Below are positions 1 to 4,277 of a stretch of 6,552 nucleotides of DNA, piece by piece. The position numbers were made by a program, and so were the translations under genes. Position 1 is the stretch's first letter; each line of letters begins with the position of its first letter. The stretch is from positions 1 through 6,552 of the forward strand of contig JALGZO010000519.1 of the NCBI GenBank assembly GCA_025774865.1, written 5' to 3'. The DNA is from a bacterium (GTDB lineage Bacteria > ARS69). A model generated the notes under the pieces. It was not told where the DNA came from, did no database searches, and saw only the letters and a program-made list of their open reading frames with translations.

Positions 1-717
1 CTCGCGGACTCGATTCGTGCGCGCGGCCTCCTGCAGCCGATCGTCGTGCGAAAACGGGGCGAGGACACCTACCAGCTCATCGCGGGCGAGCGTCGCTGGC
101 GCGCGGCCGCGCGGGCGGGGTTCGAGCACATCCCGGCCATTCTGCGCGAGAGCAAAGAGGACGAGATGCTCCTCCTCGCCCTCATCGAGAATGTCCAACG
201 CGAAAACCTCAACCCCATCGAGGAGGCCGGCGCGTATCGCCAGCTCGGCGAGCAAGCCGGCTGGACGCAGGACGAGATCGCCCAACACGTTGGCAAGGGC
301 CGGACGCACGTGGCCAACACGGTCCGGCTCCTGAAGCTCCCGCCGGCGATCCAGGACGACGTCGCGAGCGGGAGGCTGTCGGCGGGGCACGCGCGGGCCG
401 TCCTGGCGTGTTCGACGGAGAATGAAATGCTCGCGCTGCGGGATCGGATCCTCTCCGAAGAGCTGACGGTGCGTCAGACCGAGGAGACGTCTCCCACCAA
501 GAAACGGAAGCGCAAGCGAGCCTCCGGGGCCGCTGCCCGGGACGTGTCGCCGGAGACTCGAGACCTCGAGGAGCGCCTTCAACGAGTGTACGGGACGCCC
601 GTGCAGATTCACGAGCGAGATGGCCGGGGGCGCGTCTCCCTCGAGTTCTACTCGTTCGACGACCTCGACCGCCTCACGGAGCTGCTGTTCGCGGCGGGGA
701 TCCACCCGCCCGATTGA
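1..717 (+). CDS. parB: Chromosome-partitioning protein ParB, 5'-truncated
   Basis: ParB is the CTP-dependent DNA clamp that loads at parS sites near the replication origin and, with ParA, segregates the new origins. The reading frame is open from base 1 and leaves 238 residues; the N-terminus lies outside the window, so the in-frame GTG at 46 is not the start. Visible in order (window residue numbers): the 'GLLQPIVV' segment (9-16); the CTP-binding box GERRWRA (29-35); the ENVQRENLNPIEEA box typical of chromosomal ParBs (63-76); a helix-turn-helix around 88-114 (GWTQDEIAQHVG, then RTHVANTVRLLKLP); a basic linker KKRKRKR (167-173); and a C-terminal dimerisation region (about 184-238, DLEERLQRVYGTPVQI). 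parA would be expected immediately upstream. The downstream M23 and bactofilin genes suggest an origin-proximal cytoskeleton and segregation cluster. Family assignment is very secure. A plasmid ParB is unlikely given the motifs and housekeeping neighbours. Confidence 0.96.
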   Translation, partial: LADSIRARGLLQPIVVRKRGEDTYQLIAGERRWRAAARAGFEHIPAILRESKEDEMLLLALIENVQRENLNPIEEAGAYRQLGEQAGWTQDEIAQHVGKGRTHVANTVRLLKLPPAIQDDVASGRLSAGHARAVLACSTENEMLALRDRILSEELTVRQTEETSPTKKRKRKRASGAAARDVSPETRDLEERLQRVYGTPVQIHERDGRGRVSLEFYSFDDLDRLTELLFAAGIHPPD

Positions 718-719
718 CC

Positions 720-738
720 GTTGCCGATATGCGGCAAC
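720..738. repeat. Short perfect hairpin after parB
   Basis: GTTGCCG (720-726) and CGGCAAC (732-738) form a perfect 7-bp inverted repeat around a 5-base ATATG loop, starting 3 bases after the parB stop. No T-run follows, so it is not a standard intrinsic terminator. It could be an mRNA 3'-end stabiliser, a weak terminator or a protein-binding site. The rest of the gap up to about 878 shows nothing else convincing apart from a 4-bp CGCC/GGCG pair around AAAAA (841-853). Confidence 0.4.
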
Positions 739-878
739 AGTCGTCAGAGCCCGCTCAAGCTTGCGGGTCTTGATGACGAAGCCAGGGACGGAGGCGGTAG
801 ATCCGTCGTCGCCCGGCCGCTCTGGCGAAAGCGCGCCCGGCGCCAAAAAGGCGTCGGTCGAGCCTCGGGGCCGGCGCC

Positions 879-904
879 TTGACACTCGGTTTTGCGAGTG
901 CTAA
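879..904 (+). promoter_or_regulatory. CIRCE-like inverted repeat overlapping a TTGACA -35 box
   Basis: The right arm GAGTGCTAA (896-904) is identical to the CIRCE half-site bound by the heat-shock repressor HrcA. The left arm TTGACACTC (879-887) matches the CIRCE left arm TTAGCACTC at 7 of 9 positions and keeps the CACTC core. The spacer is 8 bases, whereas classic CIRCE has 9. The left arm contains a perfect -35 hexamer TTGACA (879-884). At 17-bp spacing the -10 would be TAAGGG (902-907), which is weak. The position, about 60 bp before the M23 gene, suits a regulated promoter for the M23-bactofilin pair. HrcA control is an inference from sequence similarity; the short spacer and two mismatches leave real doubt. 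Confidence 0.42.
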
Positions 905-954
905 GGGTCGGCCCGGCCTATGTCCGGTGCACGAGTTTCGGAGATTGAGTTTCC

Positions 955-960
955 GGAGAG
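955..960 (+). promoter_or_regulatory. Ribosome binding site that fixes the M23 peptidase start
   Basis: GGAGAG lies 5 bases before the ATG at 966. The in-frame TTG at 879 would add 29 residues, but it sits inside the promoter-like and CIRCE-like element and would put non-signal sequence ahead of the conserved basic N-terminus. The ATG at 966 is therefore preferred. Confidence 0.7.
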
Positions 961-965
961 ATCAG

Positions 966-1721
966 ATGTTTCGTTGGTCCCGGAAGGTCTCCCTGATCGT
1001 CGCGCCGCACGGAAGCCCGAGGAGCTGGAGCCGGGACGTGTCGGCTCCGGCCCTGTTCGGGATCGGAGCTGCGCTGGCGGCTCTTCTCCTTCTCGTCCTG
1101 GTTCTGCTCGTGCAGGTTGCGGAGCTTACGGCGCGATCGCGCGAGGTTTCGCGTCTTCGTGAGGAGAACGCGGACCTCGGGTCTCGTGCGCGGAGCGTTC
1201 ACGACCTCGAGGCCGAGCTCGCCCGGATGCGAGAGTTCGAGAAGCGCATTCGTCGCTGGGCAGGAATCGAGTTTTCGAGCGGACTCGCGATGGGAGAAGG
1301 GGAGCGGGGTCGCCACCGCTGGGAGCGCGACGAGAATCTCCTGGCGGAGATGCCCACCCTTCCTCCGGTGGGGGGGTGGGTCTCACGTGGCTTCGAGTCC
1401 GGGCCCGAGGGACATCCGGGCATGGATTTCGTCGGGGAAACAGGGACGCCTGTGCAGGCCGCGGCCCTCGGGGTCGTCAAGCTCGCAGGCTGGGACGACA
1501 CGTTCGGGAATTTGGTGGTTCTGGATCACGGGAATGGTTTCACGTCTCTTTATGGACACAATGAAACCTTGCTCGTAGAACCCGGCGACCTGGTCCCGAG
1601 GGGACAAGCCGTCGCACGGCTCGGGAACACGGGGCGCTCGAGTGCGCCGCACGTTCACTTCGAGGTTCGCCTCGACAACGAGCCGTTAGACCCGGCTTTT
1701 CTGCTTTCGTCCGGGACGTGA
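966..1721 (+). CDS. Membrane-anchored M23 (LytM-type) metallopeptidase, bactofilin-associated
   Basis: This is a predicted zinc peptidase that cuts peptidoglycan cross-links or stem peptides in the periplasm, 251 residues long. A short basic N-terminus (MFRWSRKVSLIVAPHGS) precedes one transmembrane helix (about 28-49, very rich in Leu, Ala and Val). A charged probable coiled coil (about 52-98, with REVSRLREENADL) leads to the M23 domain (about 137-245). Zinc and catalytic residues are all present: H150 and D154 in GHPGMD, H198 in LYGHN, and H229 and H231 in PHVHFE, so it should be active. One transmembrane helix plus coiled coil plus M23 is the architecture of the LmdC and Csd1-type partners of bactofilins, and a bactofilin gene follows 46 bp later, probably co-transcribed. 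The likely role is localised wall remodelling under bactofilin guidance. Family is certain; the cleaved bond and exact role are inferred. It could instead be an EnvC/NlpD-like activator, but the intact active site argues against that. Confidence 0.93.
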   Translation: MFRWSRKVSLIVAPHGSPRSWSRDVSAPALFGIGAALAALLLLVLVLLVQVAELTARSREVSRLREENADLGSRARSVHDLEAELARMREFEKRIRRWAGIEFSSGLAMGEGERGRHRWERDENLLAEMPTLPPVGGWVSRGFESGPEGHPGMDFVGETGTPVQAAALGVVKLAGWDDTFGNLVVLDHGNGFTSLYGHNETLLVEPGDLVPRGQAVARLGNTGRSSAPHVHFEVRLDNEPLDPAFLLSSGT

Positions 1722-1755
1722 AGTGGAGGAGACGGCACAGCTTTTCACCTCCCAC

Positions 1756-1760
1756 GGGAG
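1756..1760 (+). promoter_or_regulatory. Ribosome binding site that favours the 1768 bactofilin start
   Basis: GGGAG stands 7 bases before the ATG at 1768. The in-frame GTG at 1723 is only one base after the M23 stop and has a GGAGGAG motif immediately downstream rather than upstream, so it is a poor start. The ATG at 1763 is in another frame. Confidence 0.6.
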
Positions 1761-1767
1761 ACATGGC

Positions 1768-2202
1768 ATGTTCAACCAGAAGATGAGCCCGGAGCGTGGC
1801 GACTCGCCGGGCGGCTCTGCGGGCTCCGGCGACGACCCCACCGGCCTCGGAGCTGCACACGGGGGAGTGACTCGCTCCGCGCGCGGCGGAGCCTCGACGA
1901 TTCTTGCCGAGGGCGCGAAGTTCAACGGGAATTCGACCATCACCGGGACGTACCGCATCGAGGGTACGGCCGAAGGGGAGATCGAAGCCACCGAGATGAT
2001 CGTCGTGGGGCGGACCGGCAACGTTCAGGCGAAGGTGAGCACGCCCCGGGCCGTTCTCAACGGGAAGTTCCAGGGGAAGCTCGAGGCCTCGGATCGCGTC
2101 GAGCTGCAGGCGGGAAGCCGCGTGCAGTGCGACATCAAGACCAAGAACATGGTCATGGAGGACGGGGTGCAGTTCCAGGGGAACTGCCGGATCGGGAAGT
2201 AG
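1768..2202 (+). CDS. Bactofilin (polymer-forming cytoskeletal protein)
   Basis: Bactofilins are small proteins whose right-handed beta-helix core self-assembles into filaments without nucleotide, forming scaffolds at the inner membrane. From the ATG at 1768 the product is 144 residues. The first 42 are Gly/Ser/Asp-rich and probably disordered. The core (43-144) shows the family pattern: an opening like STILAEGAKFNGN, short beta-rungs with regularly spaced Gly (ITGTYRIEGTAEGEI, MIVVGRTGNVQAKV, VLNGKFQGKLEA), and the ending GVQFQGNCRIGK. There is almost nothing after the core. The gene follows the M23 peptidase by 46 bp and parB lies upstream. That pairing is known from wall-shaping systems (CcmA with Csd1, BacA with LmdC) and from the Myxococcus bacNOP-parAB locus. 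Likely roles are positioning the peptidase, the ParAB machinery, or both; which one cannot be read from sequence. An alternative GTG start at 1723 would add 15 residues. Confidence 0.94.
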   Translation: MFNQKMSPERGDSPGGSAGSGDDPTGLGAAHGGVTRSARGGASTILAEGAKFNGNSTITGTYRIEGTAEGEIEATEMIVVGRTGNVQAKVSTPRAVLNGKFQGKLEASDRVELQAGSRVQCDIKTKNMVMEDGVQFQGNCRIGK

Positions 2203-2214
2203 CCGAAACCGGGT

Positions 2215-2248
2215 CGTCGCCCGCGGCGGGTCGAGCGCCGGGGCGACG
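2215..2248 (+). terminator. Strong GC hairpin after the bactofilin gene, probable transcript end
   Basis: CGTCGCCC (2215-2222) pairs with GGGCGACG (2241-2248). After a single bulged G (2223), CGGCG (2224-2228) pairs with CGCCG (2236-2240) around a 7-base loop. That makes a 13-bp, nearly all G-C stem starting 12 bases after the stop codon. No T-tract follows, so it is not a textbook intrinsic terminator. A T-less terminator or a 3'-end stabilising structure is plausible, marking the end of the parB/M23/bactofilin transcript. Confidence 0.5.
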
Positions 2249-2263
2249 GTCCCCGGCCGCTCC

Positions 2264-2272
2264 TGTGGATAA
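2264..2272 (-). promoter_or_regulatory. Perfect DnaA box
   Basis: TGTGGATAA is the exact reverse complement of the consensus DnaA box TTATCCACA. It is followed directly by AGTGGAAAA (2272-2280), two mismatches from the same box and overlapping it by one base, giving the tandem look common in origin regions. Confidence 0.6.
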
Positions 2273-2361
2273 GTGGAAAACTCCGACCGGTTCCGGCTGG
2301 AAAGTGCAAGTGATTGTGAAAAGGTCCGTTCGGAGAATTGCCTAGGCCGCCGATCGCGGGC

Positions 2362-2370
2362 TTATCCCCA
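2362..2370 (+). promoter_or_regulatory. DnaA box with one mismatch
   Basis: TTATCCCCA differs from the consensus TTATCCACA only at position 7 and lies opposite in orientation to the perfect box upstream. Such variants are usually weaker DnaA sites. Confidence 0.45.
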
Positions 2371-2469
2371 AGTCCTTGGAATGGAGCGAGTTGGAACCAG
2401 CCCAGCGAATGAGCCGATCCGGAGCCGGGCCGGCACGTTCGCGCCGGAACAAGCGAGGTTGAACACCGC

Positions 2470-3654
2470 ATGAAAGAGCGATATTCCCTCGTCCTTCTCC
2501 CTGGCGACGGCATCGGGATCGAGGTCGCGCGTGAGGCCATGAAGGTCCTCGACGCCATTCGGGAAACGGAGGGCGTCGTTTTTGATGTCGAAGAGATCGA
2601 GTGTGGCGGTCACTACTACGTAGAGCACGGCACCGAATGGCCGGCCGGCAGCTTCGAGAAGTGTCGAGATGCCGACGCGATTCTTCTGGGCGCCGTCGGT
2701 CACGACGTCGACGGCAAGCCGGTCTTCACGACCCCCGGCCAACCGTATCCCACCCCGCAACTGGCCGGCTACGCCCAGGTCATCGGCAATCGCATCGCGC
2801 TCGATCTCTTTGCGAATGTACGCCCGGTGAAACTCTACCCGGGCGTGGTTCACAAAGTGCACGACAAGATGACGCAAGTGTGGTCGCCGGGCCTCGTGGA
2901 CTATGTCGTCGTGCGGGAGAACACCGAGGACGCGTACACGGGCGAGACGTACGAGGTGCCGACTGCGAAAGGCGGTCCTGGGCGCGAGACGCCGATCCGC
3001 ATCACCGAGTCCCGCACCCAACGCATTTGCCGCTTCGCGTTCGAGCTGGCCCGCCGCCGGGCCGAGAGCCGGGAAGGCGCGGTGTTGGACCGACCACCCC
3101 GGGTCACTTGCGTCGAGAAGTCGAACATCATCGGAGCCCATCGATACTTCCGCGAGATCTTCGAGGAGACCGGCCGCGAGGAGTATCCCGACGTCGAGCG
3201 CGACACTGCGTATTTCGACGCGTTCTGCATGTGGCAGGTCCGCAATCCGGAGTGGTTCGACGTCGTCGTCGCGCCGAATCTCGTGGGAGACGTGATTTCT
3301 GACCTCGGGAGCGCCACCCAGGGTGGAATGGGCGTCGCGGCGGGCGGGAATATCGGGGAGCAGCACGGCATGTTCGAGCCGATCCACGGGAGCGCCCCGA
3401 AGCACGCCGGTCAGGACAAGGCCAACCCCATCGCCATGGTCCTCGCGCTCCGGATGCTCCTCGAGTGGCTGGGCACCCGCGAGAGAGACGATCGTTTGGT
3501 CCGGGCCGGAGAGCACCTGGAGGGGGCCGTCGCTGCCGTTCTGACATCAGGGGATTCCCTTACATACGACCTCGCCTCGGATCGCCGGGGGGTGTCCTGC
3601 TCCCGATGTGGGGATGCGATCGTCCGAGAGACGCTGGCGGTCCGTCAAACATAG
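2470..3654 (+). CDS. Isocitrate/isopropylmalate dehydrogenase family enzyme, substrate unresolved
   Basis: The family oxidatively decarboxylates a 2-hydroxy acid (isocitrate, isopropylmalate, homoisocitrate, tartrate or malate) in the cytoplasm using NAD(P)+ and a divalent metal. The 394-residue protein starts at the first in-frame ATG, with GAGGT 10 bases upstream. Family residues are present: N-terminal LLPGDGIGIEV; substrate arginines R108, R118 (ANVRP) and R149 (VVRENTED); catalytic Y156 and K217 (VEKSN); metal-binding D274 and D278 (NLVGDVISDLG); and HGSAP (306-310). The cofactor loop reads APKHAGQDKANP, with K311 where the NADP-dependent E. coli isocitrate dehydrogenase has its discriminating Lys and NAD enzymes have Asp. 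The Ser and Asn that contact isocitrate in that enzyme are replaced by hydrophobic or small residues (A102 and V104 on my alignment). The sequence after R118 (VKLYPGV) resembles tartrate/malate-type members. It is probably NADP-linked; the substrate cannot be named. No leucine or TCA genes are adjacent. Confidence 0.9.
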   Translation: MKERYSLVLLPGDGIGIEVAREAMKVLDAIRETEGVVFDVEEIECGGHYYVEHGTEWPAGSFEKCRDADAILLGAVGHDVDGKPVFTTPGQPYPTPQLAGYAQVIGNRIALDLFANVRPVKLYPGVVHKVHDKMTQVWSPGLVDYVVVRENTEDAYTGETYEVPTAKGGPGRETPIRITESRTQRICRFAFELARRRAESREGAVLDRPPRVTCVEKSNIIGAHRYFREIFEETGREEYPDVERDTAYFDAFCMWQVRNPEWFDVVVAPNLVGDVISDLGSATQGGMGVAAGGNIGEQHGMFEPIHGSAPKHAGQDKANPIAMVLALRMLLEWLGTRERDDRLVRAGEHLEGAVAAVLTSGDSLTYDLASDRRGVSCSRCGDAIVRETLAVRQT

Positions 3655-3666
3655 TTGCCTGGAACA

Positions 3667-3695
3667 TTGAAAATTAGACTCTTTTCTCCGATACT
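3667..3695 (+). promoter_or_regulatory. Likely sigma-70-type promoter for spoVG
   Basis: TTGAAA (3667-3672) and GATACT (3690-3695) are separated by 17 bp, matching 5/6 and 4/6 consensus positions. The site lies in the 77-bp, locally AT-richer gap after the dehydrogenase stop and about 37 bp before the spoVG start. spoVG is therefore probably transcribed independently. Confidence 0.55.
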
Positions 3696-3731
3696 CCCGC
3701 TCACTGAGCAACGGTTGTAAGGGAGCGTCCG

Positions 3732-4037
3732 ATGGAAATCACCGAGGTGAGGGTCAACCTGCAAGACGAGGAAGTGTTGAAAGCTTTCGTCTCGATTACT
3801 TTGGACGACGAGTTCGTGATCCGCGGATTGAAAGTGATTCAGGGTATGGATGGACGCTTCGTCGCCATGCCGGCACGGAAGAAGAAGGACGGGTCGTTCC
3901 AGGACATCGCTCACCCGATCAACCGGGAGACGCGTGCGTACATGGAGCGAGTGGTCCTGGACGCGTACGATGAAGAAGTCGGGAACGGCAGCCCGCCGAG
4001 CGAGCCGGAAGCGGAGGAGGAAGAGGTCTCGCGCTAG
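3732..4037 (+). CDS. spoVG: SpoVG family nucleic-acid-binding regulator
   Basis: SpoVG is a small conserved regulator first named in Bacillus sporulation. In other bacteria it binds DNA and RNA and tunes gene expression, with no link to sporulation. The 101-residue product aligns throughout with the family: N-terminal MEITEVRVNL, then FVSITLDDEFVIRGLKVI, then FVAMPARKKKDGSFQDIAHP and INRETRAYMERVVLDAYDE. The basic KKK with the following IAHPIN segment is the conserved core. The last 20 or so residues (from EVGNGSPPSEPEAEEEEVSR) form an acidic tail, probably disordered. AAGGGAG sits 6 bases before the ATG, a strong ribosome binding site, and a promoter lies just upstream. The gene is often found near ispE or prs in other bacteria (recalled knowledge); here it sits between a dehydrogenase and ompA. 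No sporulation genes are visible. Confidence 0.95.
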   Translation: MEITEVRVNLQDEEVLKAFVSITLDDEFVIRGLKVIQGMDGRFVAMPARKKKDGSFQDIAHPINRETRAYMERVVLDAYDEEVGNGSPPSEPEAEEEEVSR

Positions 4038-4152
4038 TCGCCACCGCGTCTTCCCATTTTGCGACATCCCGGCAGCCTCCTCTGTTGTCGCGTTCACTCG
4101 TTCCCCGCCCCGACGAACCCTCCCAAGGCGCCTCCAGCGCCGCGCGGTCGCG

Positions 4153-4181
4153 TTGACAATCGCCAACCGATGGTGCAAATT
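4153..4181 (+). promoter_or_regulatory. Probable ompA promoter
   Basis: A perfect TTGACA (4153-4158) is followed after 17 bp by CAAATT (4176-4181), a weak -10 matching 3 of 6 positions. It leaves a leader of about 90 bases before the ompA ATG at 4278. Within that leader CCGGAG (4205-4210) can pair with CTCCGG (4240-4245). The rest of the 240-bp spoVG-ompA gap (4038-4152) shows no other feature. Confidence 0.5.
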
Positions 4182-4188
4182 GGCGATT
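4158..4188. promoter_or_regulatory. Perfect 9-bp inverted repeat over the ompA promoter (operator candidate)
   Basis: AATCGCCAA (4158-4166) and TTGGCGATT (4180-4188) are exact reverse complements separated by 13 bases, with arm centres 22 bp apart, about two helical turns. The left arm begins at the last base of the -35 hexamer and the right arm covers the end of the presumed -10 and the bases after it. A dimeric regulator bound here would block or remodel the promoter. It could alternatively form a hairpin if transcription starts further upstream. The regulator is unknown. Confidence 0.55.
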
Positions 4189-4277
4189 TCGCGCTCCTGG
4201 AAAGCCGGAGACTGGTAGGTGCCGCTCCCGGCGCGGTAGCTCCGGGCATCGGCGGGTGGCTTCGGCGAAAGAGACCG

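Larger units (their letters stand above)
2249..2469. other. Gap with DnaA boxes: candidate origin or DnaA-binding region
   Basis: This gene-free stretch lies between the bactofilin hairpin and the dehydrogenase start. It carries a perfect DnaA box and a one-mismatch box in opposite orientation, their starts 98 bp apart. Between them (about 2271-2345) composition is closer to even than the GC-rich surroundings, with several A-runs, but no long AT-rich unwinding element is evident. Location beside parB is where origins are often found. Two or three boxes alone do not prove an origin; DnaA-dependent transcription control or DnaA titration would look the same. No clear promoter for the downstream dehydrogenase was recognised here. 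Confidence 0.4.

Noticed and set aside
879-965. TTG start at 879 for the M23 peptidase
   Set aside because: The TTG is part of the TTGACA/CIRCE-like element, while the ATG at 966 has a well-spaced GGAGAG and begins at the expected basic N-terminus.
718-965. A small gene (such as groES or a tRNA) behind the CIRCE-like element
   Set aside because: No GroES-like frame and no tRNA cloverleaf could be found; the next gene is the M23 peptidase.
1384-1389. CACGTG as a possible parS core (also at 4596-4601)
   Set aside because: The flanks do not match the parS consensus TGTTNCACGTGAAACA beyond the central hexamer, and both lie inside genes.
2362-3516. A 384-codon minus-strand frame opposite the dehydrogenase
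   Set aside because: Shadow frame; the plus strand carries all the dehydrogenase catalytic motifs and a ribosome binding site.
4059-4277. N-terminal extension of ompA from the upstream ATG at 4059 or 4170
   Set aside because: It would place about 73 or 36 non-signal residues ahead of a clear signal peptide and run through the promoter and inverted repeat.
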